Source of the DNA: Taudactylus pleione
Taxonomy: Eukaryota > Chordata > Amphibia > Anura > Myobatrachidae
Assembly: GCA_031769625.1 (NCBI GenBank)
Contig: JAUIMM010000890.1
Coordinates: forward strand, 712,001-776,000
DNA length: 64,000 nt
Direction of reading: 5' to 3'
The notes beneath the pieces were generated by a model, which saw only the letters and a list, made by a program, of their open reading frames with translations, searched no databases and had not been told where the DNA came from. This document shows positions 12,327-22,559 of this stretch, in pieces. Made by a program: the position numbers and the translations under genes. Position 1 is the first letter of the stretch, and each line of letters starts with the position of its first letter.

Positions 12327-12593
12327 ATTAGTATTGGAGCGCTATACCCTGTGTAGGCTTCGTGGTGTGATAAATAGATCGGTAGTATAGTGATATAAAT
12401 AACCAGGCAGGCTGGTGGTTTTAATCAAAAATACTCTATTACTGAAAATAATATGTATAAAGTTACTATGAGCATAACAACAAGTCACAATACAGAGTCT
12501 CAAAATTGGCCCCAAGACACACACTGACACAATAATACCGAGCTATTTATCACACCACGAAGACTACACAGGGTATAGCGCTCCAATACTAAT
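12327..12593. mobile_element. MITE-like element with about 57-bp terminal inverted repeats
   Basis: The first 57 bases, from ATTAGTATTGGAGCGCTATA through GTGTGATAAATAG and TCGGTA, are repeated in reverse complement at the right end, finishing TCCAATACTAAT at 12593. Two or three mismatches are visible, such as GTAGGCTTCG against GTAGTCTTCG. The element is 267 bases and its centre is AT-rich, with no transposase. This is the form of a non-autonomous DNA transposon. Candidate target-site bases are ambiguous because the outermost TTA/TAA is palindromic, so I do not assign a superfamily. The short reading frames across it are not coding. Confidence 0.8.
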
Positions 12594-12961
12594 CACTACT
12601 GTGGAAGGATGAGGGCAGAGTCTGGTGGCCAGGGTCTTTTAGGAAGCCCCCTCTGTAGAGTGGCCAGGGGGTAAGCTCCAGGTAGCAGCGGCGGGGCAGG
12701 GTGTATGAGGGTGTTGCTGATACACCACCTTTATCATGGGGGGGCATGTAGTGGTATCCCTGTTCTGGTGTCCAGGCTAATAAGACATTTTTCTCCCCAT
12801 ACTTCCAAAGGGGTCTTGCTATCACCTTCTCTTGATGATTTTGTTGCTCATGATGGTGGAGTCCGTACTCCCTCACCCTCAATTTTTTCCCCCATGCCAG
12901 TTACGCCTGCTGCGGTTCTTTCTCCACTCCATAGACTAAAGCAAGCGTGGCTGCATAGAGG
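12594..12961. other. Unassigned sequence between the MITE and the DIRS-like coding relic
   Basis: No repeat structure is visible. A plus-strand frame from 12705 is open into the next feature and becomes Ser/Pro-rich near 12850-12940, so part of this could be the 5' leader or start of the retrotransposon ORF1. I cannot locate a terminal repeat of the element here. Minus-strand frames over the same DNA look random. Confidence 0.4.
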
Positions 12962-14123
12962 ATGTCCAAAACTGAGACCCTTGCCCCACCTCCAACAAGT
13001 CCAGCTACTCCTGCTTCTGCTGCGAGCTCCCATGTCTCTTTGGAGAGTATGACTGCCATCAATGCATTAGAGGCGCTAGCTGGTACTCCTACTCCCTTAT
13101 TAACGATGTTGCCTGCTCAGTCCCCTGGAATAGTGATGACCGGGAATGCTGCATCACCACACCTCATCCAATATCAGCATAGTGCAGTTACTTCTGCTGC
13201 CTCGCTTGCACACTCCTCTGCTCGCACTGTCTCTTTTGATGCCTGGTGTTTGCTGGTGATAAGGATGCTTCTGCAGGTGCTCCTCCCGAGGACGTCACAA
13301 ATGGGACTGACTTTTCTGGCCACAAGCTAGGTAACCATGCGTGTAAGTCCTTCCGGTGAGTCTGTTCAATGGGAGTGCAGGCGAAAGGTCTCTTCATCCT
13401 CCTCCTCCTCCAGTTCTGTTATGGGTAGCTCTTATGAGATTGGAACAAAACATCCATGTCACAGTCTACGCCATTCTAGACATAGATCTAGGAAGTCATG
13501 TTTGTCCAGTAAGAGGAGTTTGGGCTCAATGGTGGTTCATAAAGGTGGTGTGTTCTACTGCGAATAACTGCTGTTCTTAGGGATCTGCGCCAGAGTTTAC
13601 GGTACAGATACAATTAAGGAAATTATGTTACTGTTTTTGCTTTGACTGCTAGCGCAAAGAAGGAGTTTGGTGACAAAACTATGTGGTGCCATATATGAAG
13701 ATGCTTATTTCTCCTATCATAATTGGCTTGCAGGCATCTACATATTGTCAGCTTGCTATCTGGAATTATGCTCTCAGGCACTTGAATGTGATCAAATATC
13801 TGCATTTGATGGAATCCATGATCCATTCTGTGAGAAAGTTCTCCTGGCAGTCGTATGACGATGAATTCCAAAGCAAGAAGTCATGAGCCCCGATCAACTA
13901 TGTTGAGTGTGAGGAAGTGGAGGTTTGGCTAGAGGTGGCTCCGCTGGCCTCCAACCCTGGGGTTTCAGCCCAGCAGCAGTTGCAGCCTCTTTTTTTGAGG
14001 GGGGGGGCTCCTCAGTCATACAATCAATGTAGGGGCTATGCTAGCTGTCCAACAGGACCATGTTGTAGGTTTCAGCATGCCTGTCTCCACTGCGGGGGGC
14101 CTCACCCCACAAAAGACTGTTGA
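12962..14123 (+). pseudogene. Broken ORF1 (gag-like) of a DIRS-like retrotransposon
   Basis: The relic is pieced from several frames. At 12962-13330 is a Ser/Thr/Pro/Ala-rich stretch like the variable N-terminus of such proteins. From 13683 a frame holds a helical core ending in SYDDEF, meets a TGA at 13884-13886, then continues in the same frame with a VEVWLEV segment. This matches the YDxxFR and xLWL pattern of DIRS ORF1 proteins. The C-terminus at about 14028-14123 has a CCCH finger (C-X5-C-X5-C-X3-H) followed at once by a CCHC-like knuckle (C-X2-C-X3-H-X4-C, including CGGPHP), then a TGA stop. Nucleic-acid binding would be its role in an active element. Between 13331 and 13682 the frame changes and contains stops, so the protein cannot be made from this copy. 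Confidence 0.6.
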
Positions 14124-14416
14124 TGTGCTACAGCAAATTTTTGCCACCAATTGGCCATCTGGGTAAAGCCACGTCTCCCGTATGCTTTAGACATATGTCA
14201 CGCTGGTTGGAATTATTTCCACACAGGGCTGAAGCTGAATTTTTGTATTTGGGCTTTTCGCAATGGTTTTTGATTGCCAATATTTGGGTCTGTCCTTTCT
14301 GGGACACTGAAATCTGCTGTAGATCTTCCACATGTTCCACAAGTCATAAAGGAGGTGTAGCTGGGTCATATGGCGGGATCTTTTCCTTCATCTCCTTTGG
14401 TGGACCTGGGGTCTGA
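14124..14416 (+). pseudogene. Truncated start of DIRS-like pol (upstream of reverse transcriptase)
   Basis: Immediately after the ORF1 stop a second frame encodes a segment with PIGHLGKA, FPHRAEAEFLYLGFSQWF and later, after a shift of frame near 14285-14300, LKSAVDLPHV and LGHMAGSF. These correspond to the conserved lead-in of DIRS polymerases: a helix with a LxxGFxxGF-like motif, then NLKSA, then GRIAGPF just before the reverse transcriptase palm. A TAG stop at about 14355 interrupts the second part. Similarity ends at about 14416, before any catalytic YxDD motif. The order after gag supports the DIRS assignment. No function is expected. Confidence 0.55.
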
Positions 14417-14701
14417 TTAATTACCGATCGCAACTTCGACTACGCACAAAGTCATCCGATCGTTCTGTTTTGCGCATGTGTATGTATTGCAATGCACGCG
14501 TGAGAAGCCTCCACTGCCATGACGCAGCCTGTTACTCACCGCACGCAATTTCTAAGTAAGGTCAGGGCCGCTGTGATACTGGGTGCAGGGAGTGCGGGGC
14601 AGAGGGGCCCAGGGGGGCCCAAACCGCACACCCTGCACCCTTACTACCTAAGACTTCTCCGAAGTCCCACATCGGCTGGGAAGGCGCTACACAGAACGCC
14701 G
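14417..14701. other. GC-rich unassigned sequence, possibly the left part of a DNA transposon
   Basis: Contains several CpG and GCGCATG motifs, GGGGCCCAGGGGGGCCC near 14603-14622, and CAGGGCCGC at 14562, which resembles a hAT-like terminus. If that is an end, the matching end may be the CGCCCCTG at 15096-15103, giving an element of about 540 bases that includes the 59-bp repeats. Flanking target duplications are not convincing. No gene is visible. Confidence 0.3.
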
Positions 14702-14995
14702 GGAAAATTGCCGCAGTGGCCACCTTCATGATCTGCGCATGCGCTCTAGGGACATTGCCAGGAAAATGGCTGCAGCGGCCACCTTCATGATCTGCGCATG
14801 CGCTCTAGGGACATTGCCAGGAAAATGGCCGCAGCGGCCACCTTCATGATCTGCGCATGCGCTCTAGGGACATTGCCAGGAAAATGGCCGTAGCGGCCAC
14901 CTTCATGATCTGCGCATGCGCTCTAGGGACATTGCCAGGAAAATGGCCGTAGCGGACACTTCCAGCGTTCTGCGCATGTGCAGTAGACTCCGGGC
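14702..14995. repeat. 59-bp tandem repeat, five copies, with NRF-1-like and YY1-like motifs
   Basis: GGAAAAT starts at 14702, 14761, 14820, 14879 and 14938, a constant 59-base step. The first four copies are nearly identical and the fifth is diverged. Each of the first four holds TGCGCATGCGCT (14734, 14793, 14852, 14911), which contains the palindromic core GCGCATGCGC of the NRF-1 site with one mismatch at the last base. Each also has AAAATGGC or AAAATTGC; the AAAATGGC copies read GCCATTTT on the other strand and fit the YY1 core CCATNTT. GGCCGCAGCGGCC in copy three is a short interrupted palindrome. Binding is inferred from motif match only. Confidence 0.85.
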
Positions 14996-15045
14996 ACAGA
15001 TTGGTGCCCAGAGTCTATCGAAACTGTTAGTACGCCGGAGAGAGA

Positions 15046-15089
15046 GAGGAGGGGGCCCAGGATGGTGAGTGAACACGGGCCCCCTCCTC
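15046..15089. repeat. Inverted repeat, 13-bp arms
   Basis: GAGGAGGGGGCCC at 15046-15058 is the exact reverse complement of GGGCCCCCTCCTC at 15077-15089, with an 18-base loop. It could fold as a strong GC hairpin. Just outside the right arm, CTAAATACGCCCCTG reads as CAGGGGCGTATTTAG on the minus strand, a hAT-like terminus, so the hairpin is probably part of a transposon end and not a transcription terminator. Confidence 0.7.
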
Positions 15090-15103
15090 CCTAAATACGC
15101 CCC

Positions 15104-15433
15104 TGCTGAGGTATCCGCTTGGTTTTCAGTTTGTTTGGATGAGATTTGAGCCCCAGTTTAGGAATATGCTGAAGGCACAATATTACGTATAATTTCTCAG
15201 AGCAGCAGCCGCTGGTTAATGAGATCTCTAAATAATTTAAACATTCGATGTGTTTTTTATATAAACATTTCCTTTCCTCTGTATTAGAAAAATAATTCAC
15301 ATTTGTGATTCAAATGTTCATTGTACTTTACATGGACTGACATCTACGTATGTACTTACAGCAAATACTGGTCACAGAGAGTTATCTCAGAACGCAATGA
15401 CGCTGTCAGTGGTCACTCTCACACTCACTCTGG
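15104..15433. other. AT-richer unique DNA, no gene seen
   Basis: About 330 bases without tandem structure and without a frame that resembles a protein. It separates the GC-rich block from the L2-like element. ACTCTCACACTCACTC at 15414-15429 is a simple CA/CT stretch. Confidence 0.55.
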
Positions 15434-15858
15434 GGCTTATTATTATTATCCTTTATTTATATGGCGCCACAAGGGTTCCGCAGCGCCTTACATACTACAT
15501 AGACATAGTACATAGACAGTTGAGTAGAACAAGAAAACAGTGTCATACAGTTTAAGACAATACAAGACAAGTACATGGTATATAAACACTGCTGCAACAG
15601 AAGCAGGATGGCAAACGTCACGGGTTAGGTGCTATTGAGTATAGAGCAGATAATATAAGTAAAGAAAGGATAAGCACAAGAGGATAGAGGGCCCTGCTCG
15701 TGAGAGCTTACATTCTAAAGGGGATGGGCAAACAGACAGGGGTGACACAGATGGGGTAGAAAGTGAGCATGGGACAGAGGGATAGGATGACAGATGGCTG
15801 GATTCCTATTTTACAGTAGGTGTGGAAGTCATTTGAATTAAGATTTACGCCACTGACA
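15434..15858 (-). mobile_element. L2-like LINE 3' end or LINE-tailed SINE, minus strand
   Basis: Read on the minus strand, the sequence contains GTAAGCTCTC, then GAGCAGGGCCCTC, then about 200 bases later AAGGCGCTGCGGAACC, CTTGTGGCGCCATATAAATA and AAAGG, and ends in a TAA/TAATAA run at 15434-15450. This order, with an AATAAA-like stretch and a short microsatellite tail, is typical of L2-clade LINE 3' ends and of SINEs that borrow them. I recognise this version as one that is very frequent in frog genomes. There is no reverse transcriptase here, so it is either a 5'-truncated LINE copy or a SINE. The far end near 15858 (TTTACGCCACTG) is approximate and may belong to another element. Confidence 0.6.
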
Positions 15859-16439
15859 TTCTACTTTAAGAGGCTGTTTTAGTAGGTGTCTGTGGAAAGC
15901 CATGGCTGTTATATCAGTGTATGTGACAGTATATGTAGGTGTCTGTGGAAAGCCATGGCTGTTATATCAGTGTATGTGACAGTATATGTAGGTGTATGGG
16001 GAAAGCCATGGCTGTTATATCAGTGTATGTGACAGTATATGTAGGTGTATGGGGAAAGCCATGGTTATTATTACAGTGTATGTGACAGTATATGTAGGTG
16101 TATGGGGAAAGCCATGGCTGTTATATCAGTGTATGTGACAGTATATGTAGGTGTATGGGGAAAGCCATGGTTAGTATTACAGTGTATGTGACAGTATATG
16201 TAGGTGTATGGGGAAAGCCATGGTTAGTATTACAGTGTATGTGACAGTATATGTAGGTGTATGGGGAAAGCCATGGTTAGTATTACAGTGTATGTGACAG
16301 TATATGTAGGTGTCTGGGGAAAGCCATGGTTATTATTACAGTGTATGTGACAGTACATGTAGGTGTCTGGGGAAAGCCATGGTTATTATTACAGTGTATG
16401 TGACAGTATATGTAGGTGTATTGGGAAAGCCATGGTTAT

Positions 16440-17990
16440 TATTACAGTGTATGTGACAGTATATGTAGGTGTATGGGGAAAGCCATGGTTATTATTACAG
16501 CGTATGTGACAGTATATGTAGGTGTATGGGGAAAGCCATGGTTATTATTACAGCGTATGTGACAGTATATGTAGGTGTATGGGGAAAGCCATGGTTAGTA
16601 TTACAGCGTATGTGACAGTATATGTAGGTGTATGGGGAAAGCCATGGTTAGTATTACAGTGTATGTGACAGTATATGTAGGTGTATGGGGAAAGCCATGG
16701 TTAGTATTACAGTGTATGTGACAGTATATGTAGGTGTATGGGGAAAGCCATGGTTATTATTACAGTGTATGTGACAGTATATGTAGGTGTATGGGGAAAG
16801 CCATGGTTATTATTACAGTGTATGTGACAGTATATGTAGGTGTATGGGGAAAGCCATGGTTATTATTACACTGTATGTGACAGTATATGTAGGTGTATGA
16901 GGAAAGCCATGGTTAGTATTACAGTGTATGTGACAGTATATGTAGGTGTATGGGGAAAGCCATGGTTAGTATTACAGTGTATGTGACAGTATATGTAGGT
17001 GTATGGGAAAGCCATGGTTAGTATTACAGTGTATGTGACAGTATATGTAGGTGTATGGGGAAAGCCATGGTTATTATTACAGTGTATGTGACAGTATATG
17101 TAGGTGTATGGGGAAAGCCATGGCTGTTATATCAGTGTATGTGACAGTATATGTAGGTGTATGGGGAAAGCCATGGTTAGTATTACAGTGTATGTGACAG
17201 TATATGTAGGTGTATGGGGAAAGCCATGGTTAGTATTACAGTGTATGTGACAGTATATGTAGGTGTATGGGGAAAGCCATGGTTAGTATTACAGTGTATG
17301 TGACAGTATATGTAGGTGTCTGGGGAAAGCCATGGTTATTATTACAGTGTATGTGACAGTACATGTAGGTGTCTGGGGAAAGCCATGGTTATTATTACAG
17401 TGTATGTGACAGTATATGTAGGTGTATTGGGAAAGCCATGGTTATTATTACAGTGTATGTGACAGTATATGTAGGTGTATGGGAAAGCCATGGTTAGTAT
17501 TACAGTGTATGTGACAGTATATGTAGGTGTATGGGGAAAGCCATGGTTAGTATTACAGCGTATGTGACAGTATATGTAGGTATATGGGGAAAGCCATGGT
17601 TAGTATTACAGCGTATGTGACAGTATATGTAGGTGTATGGGGAAAGCCATGGCTGTTATATCAGTGTATGTGACAGTATATGTAGGTGTATGGGGAAAGC
17701 CATGGTTAGTATTACAGTGTATGTGACAGTATATGTAGGTGTATGGGGAAAGCCATGGTTATTATTACAGCGTATGTGACAGTATATGTAGGTGTATGGG
17801 GAAAGCCATGGTTATTATTACAGCGTATGTGACAGTATATATAGGTGTCTGTGGAAAGCCATGGTTAGTATTACAGCGTATGTGACAGTATATGTAGGTG
17901 TATGGGGAAAGCCATGGTTAGTATTACAGTGTATGTGACAGTATATGTAGGTGTATGGGGAAAGCCATGGTTATTATTACAGTGTATGTG
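16440..17990. repeat. Sub-block of the 53-bp array, repeated at about 18610-19900
   Basis: Ordered landmarks recur downstream: three consecutive CAGCG units (16499 and 18671), the pair CACTGTATG plus GTATGAGG (16868 and 19094), TATATGGGG (17581 and 19647), and GTATATATAGGTGTCTGTGG (17835 and 19742). The offset falls from about 2226 to 2066 to 1907, so the second copy has lost whole units in steps of three. A shorter repeat of about 1006 bases links 16308-16430 with 17314-17436 through GTGTCTGGGG, ACATGTAGG and GTGTATTGGG. Confidence 0.65.
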
Positions 17991-20900
17991 ACAGTATATG
18001 TAGGTGTATGGGGAAAGCCATGGTTATTATATCAGTGTATGTGACAGTATATGTAGGTGTATGGGGAAAGCCATGGTTAGTATTACAGTGTATGTGACAG
18101 TATATGTAGGTGTATGGGGAAAGCCATGGTTATTATTACAGTGTATGTGACAGTATATGTAGGTGTATGGGGAAAGCCATGGTTAGTATTACAGTGTATG
18201 TGACAGTATATGTAGGTGTATGGGGAAAGCCATGGTTATTATTACAGTGTATGTGACAGTATATGTAGGTGTATGGGGAAAGCCATGGTTAGTATTACAG
18301 TGTATGTGACAGTATATGTAGGTGTATGGGGAAAGCCATGGTTAGTATTACAGTGTATGTGACAGTATATGTAGGTGTCTGGGGAAAGCCATGGTTAGTA
18401 TTACAGTGTATGTGACAGTATATGTAGGTGTATGGGGAAAGCCATGGTTAGTATTACAGTGTATGTGACAGTATATGTAGGTGTCTGGGGAAAGCCATGG
18501 TTAGTATTACAGTGTATGTGACAGTATATGTAGGTGTCTGGGGAAAGCCATGGTTATTATTACAGTGTATGTGACAGTATATGTAGGTGTATGGGGAAAG
18601 CCATGGTTATTATTACAGTGTATGTGACAGTATATGTAGGTGTATGGGGAAAGCCATGGTTATTATTACAGCGTATGTGACAGTATATGTTGGTGTATGG
18701 GGAAAGCCATGGTTAGTATTACAGCGTATGTGACAGTATATGTAGGTGTATGGGGAAAGCCATGGTTAGTATTACAGCGTATGTGACAGTATATGTAGGT
18801 GTATGGGGAAAGCCATGGTTAGTATTACAGTGTATGTGACAGTATATGTAGGTGTATGGGGAAAGCCATGGTTAGTATTACAGTGTATGTGACAGTATAT
18901 GTAGGTGTATGGGGAAAGCCATGGTTAGTATTACAGTGTATGTGACAGTATATGTAGGTGTATGGGGAAAGCCATGGTTAGTATTACAGTGTATGTGACA
19001 GTATATGTAGGTGTATGGGGAAAGCCATGGTTATTATTACAGTGTATGTGACAGTATATGTAGGTGTATGGGGAAAGCCATGGTTATTATTACACTGTAT
19101 GTGACAGTATATGTAGGTGTATGAGGAAAGCCATGGTTAGTATTACAGTGTATGTGACAGTATATGTAGGTGTATGGGGAAAGCCATGGTTAGTATTACA
19201 GTGTATGTGACAGTATATGTAGGTGTATGGGGAAAGTCATGGTTATTATTACAGTGTATGTGACAGTATATGTAGGTGTATGGGGAAAGCCATGGTTAGT
19301 ATTACAGTGTATGTGACAGTATATGTAGGTATATGGGGAAAGCCATGGTTATTATATCAGTGTATGTGACAGTATATGTAGGTGTATGGGGAAAGCCATG
19401 GCTGTTATATCAGTGTATGTGACAGTATATGTAGGTGTACGGGGAAAGCCATGGTTATTATTACAGTGTATGTGACAGTATATGTAGGTGTATGGGGAAA
19501 GCCATGGTTAGTATTACAGTGTATGTGACAGTATATGTAGGTGTATGGGAAAGCCATGGTTAGTATTACAGTGTATGTGACAGTATATGTAGGTGTATGG
19601 GGAAAGCCATGGTTAGTATTACAGCGTATGTGACAGTATATGTAGGTATATGGGGAAAGCCATGGTTAGTATTACAGCGTATGTGACAGTATATGTAGGT
19701 GTATGGGGAAAGCCATGGTTATTATTACAGCGTATGTGACAGTATATATAGGTGTCTGTGGAAAGCCATGGTTAGTATTACAGTGTATGTGACAGTATAT
19801 GTAGGTGTATGGGGAAAGCCATGGCTGTTATATCAGTGTATGTGACAGTATATGTAGGTGTATGGGGAAAGCCATGGTTAGTATTACAGTGTATGTGACA
19901 GTATATGTAGGTGTATGGGGAAAGCCATGGTTAGTATTACAGTGTATGTGACAGTATATGTAGGTGTATGGGGAAAGCCATGGTTAGTATTACAGTGTAT
20001 GTGACAGTATATGTAGGTGTATGGGGAAAGCCATGGTTATTATTACAGTGTATGTGACAGTATATGTAGGTGTATGGGGAAAGCCATGGTTAGTATTACA
20101 GTGTATGTGACAGTATATGTAGGTGTATGGGGAAAGCCATGGTTATTATTACAGTGTATGTGACAGTATATGTAGGTGTATGGGGAAAGCCATGGTTAGT
20201 ATTACAGTGTATGTGACAGTATATGTAGGTGTATGGGGAAAGCCATGGTTAGTATTACAGTGTATGTGACAGTATATGTAGGTGTATGGGGAAAGCCATG
20301 GTTATTATTACAGTGTATGTGACAGTATATGTAGGTGTATGGGGAAAGCCATGGTTAGTATTACAGTGTATGTGACAGTATATGTAGGTATATGGGGAAA
20401 GCCATGGTTAGTATTAGTGTATGTGACAGTATATGTAGGTGTATGGGGAAAGCCATGGTTAGTATTACAGTGTATGTGACAGTATATGTAGGTGTCTGGG
20501 GAAAGACATGGTTATTATTACAGTATATGTGACAGTATATGTAGGTGTATGGGGAAAGCCATGGTTAGTATTACAGTGTATGTGACAGTATATGTAGGTG
20601 TATGGGGAAAGCCATGGTTAGTATTACAGTGTATGTGACGGTATATGTAGGTGTATGGGGAAAGCCATGGTTAGTATTACAGTGTATGTGACAGTATATG
20701 TAGGTGTATGGGGAAAGCCATGGTTAGTATTACAGTGTATGTGACAGTATATGTAGGTGTATGGGGAAAGCCATGGTTAGTATTACAGTGTATGTGACTG
20801 TATATGTAGGTGTATGGGGAAAGCCATGGTTAGTATTACAGTGTATGTGACAGTATATGTAGGTGTATGGGGAAAGCCATGGTTAGTATTACAGTGTATG

Positions 20901-22559
20901 TGACAGTATATGTAGGTGTATGGGGAAAGCCATGGTTAGTATTACAGTGTATGTGACAGTATATGTAGGTGTATGGGGAAAGCCATGGCTGTTATATCAG
21001 TGTATGTGACAGTATATGTAGGTGTATGGGGAAAGCCATGGTTAGTATTACAGTGTATGTGACAGTATATGTAGGTGTATGGGGAAAGCCATGGTTAGTA
21101 TTACAGTGTATGTGACGGTATATGTAGGTGTATGGGGAAAGCCATGGTTAGTATTACAGTGTATGTGACGGTATATGTAGGTGTATGGGGAAAGCCATGG
21201 TTATTATATCAGTGTATGTGACAGTATATGTAGGTGTATGGGGAAAGCCATGGTTAGTATTACAGTGTATGTGACGGTATATGTAGGTGTATGCGGAAAG
21301 CCATGGTTAGTATTACAGTGTATGTGACAGTATATGTAGGTGTATAGGGAAAGCCATGGTTAGTATTACAGTGTATGTGACGGTATATGTAGGTGTATGG
21401 GGAAAGCCATGGTTAGTATTACAGTGTATGTGACGGTATATGTAGGTGTATGGGGAAAGCCATGGTTATTATATCAGTGTATGTGACAGTATATGTAGGT
21501 GTATGGGGAAAGCCATGGTTAGTATTACAGTGTATGTGACGGTATATGTAGGTGTATGGGGAAAGCCATGTTTATTATTACAGTGTATGCGACAGTATAT
21601 GTAGGTGTATGGGGAAAGCCATGGTTATTATATCAGTGTATGTGACGGTATATGTAGGTGTATGGGGAAAGCCATGGTTAGTATTACAGTGTATGTGACA
21701 GTATATGTAGGTGTATGGGGAAAGCCATGGTTAGTATTACAGTGTATGTGACGGTATATGTAGGTGTATGGGGAAAGCCATGGTTAGTATTACAGTGTAT
21801 GTGACGGTATATGTAGGTGTATGGGGAAAGCCATGGTTAGTATTACAGTGTATGTGACGGTATATGTAGGTGTCTGTGGAAAGCCATGGCTGTTATATCA
21901 GTGTATGTGACAGTATATGTAGGTGTATGGGGAAAGCCATGGTTAGTATTACAGTGTATGTGACGGTATATGTAGGTGTATGGGGAAAGCCATGGTTATT
22001 ATTACAGTGTATGTGACAGTATATGTAGGTGTATGGGGAAAGCCATGGCTGTTATATCAGTGTATGTGACAGTATATGTAGGTGTATGGGGAAAGCCATG
22101 GTTATTATTACAGTGTATGTGACAGTATATGTAGGTGTATGGGGAAAGCCATGGTTAGTATTACAGTGTATGTGACAGTATATGTAGGTGTATGGGGAAA
22201 GCCATGGTTATTATTACAGTGTATGTGACAGTATATATAGGTGTATGGGGAAAGCCATGGTTATTATTACAGTGTATGTGACAGTATATGTAGGTGTAAG
22301 GGGAAAGCCATGGTTATTATTACAGTGTATGTGACAGTATATATAGGTGTATGGGGAAAGCCATGGTTATTATTACAGTGTATGTGACAGTATATGTAGG
22401 TGTATGGGGAAAGCCATGGTTAGTATTACAGTGTATGTGACGGTATATGTAGGTGTCTGTGGAAAGCCATGGTTAGTATTACAGTGTATGTGACGGTATA
22501 TGTAGGTGTATGGGGAAAGCCATGGTTATTATTACAGTGTATGTGACAGTATATGTAGG

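Larger units (their letters stand above)
12640..14416 (+). mobile_element. Degraded 5' part of a DIRS-like (tyrosine-recombinase) retrotransposon
   Basis: Two neighbouring coding relics in the same orientation, an ORF1/gag-like one and the start of a pol-like one, have the order and motifs that I know from vertebrate DIRS elements. Homology stops at about 14416, before the catalytic reverse transcriptase, RNase H, methyltransferase-like and tyrosine recombinase parts, so the copy is truncated as well as mutated. The left limit is approximate. No terminal or internal complementary repeats of a DIRS element are recognisable. The call rests on motif recognition by eye, and a Ty3-like origin is less likely because of the combined CCCH and CCHC fingers at the end of ORF1. 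Confidence 0.55.

Noticed and set aside
13337..13580. Separate small genes on the plus strand in the island
   Set aside because: Overlapping frames of 60-76 codons in the zone where the DIRS ORF1 relic changes frame; none has its own start context or domain.
15046..15089. Rho-independent terminator
   Set aside because: The hairpin lacks a following T run, and the sequence is eukaryotic and fits a transposon end.
11822..15855. A single 4-kb hAT transposon from CAGTGG at 11823 to CCACTG at 15855
   Set aside because: The ends are similar, but the inner terminal bases diverge quickly, the flanking eight bases do not match and no hAT transposase relic is visible.
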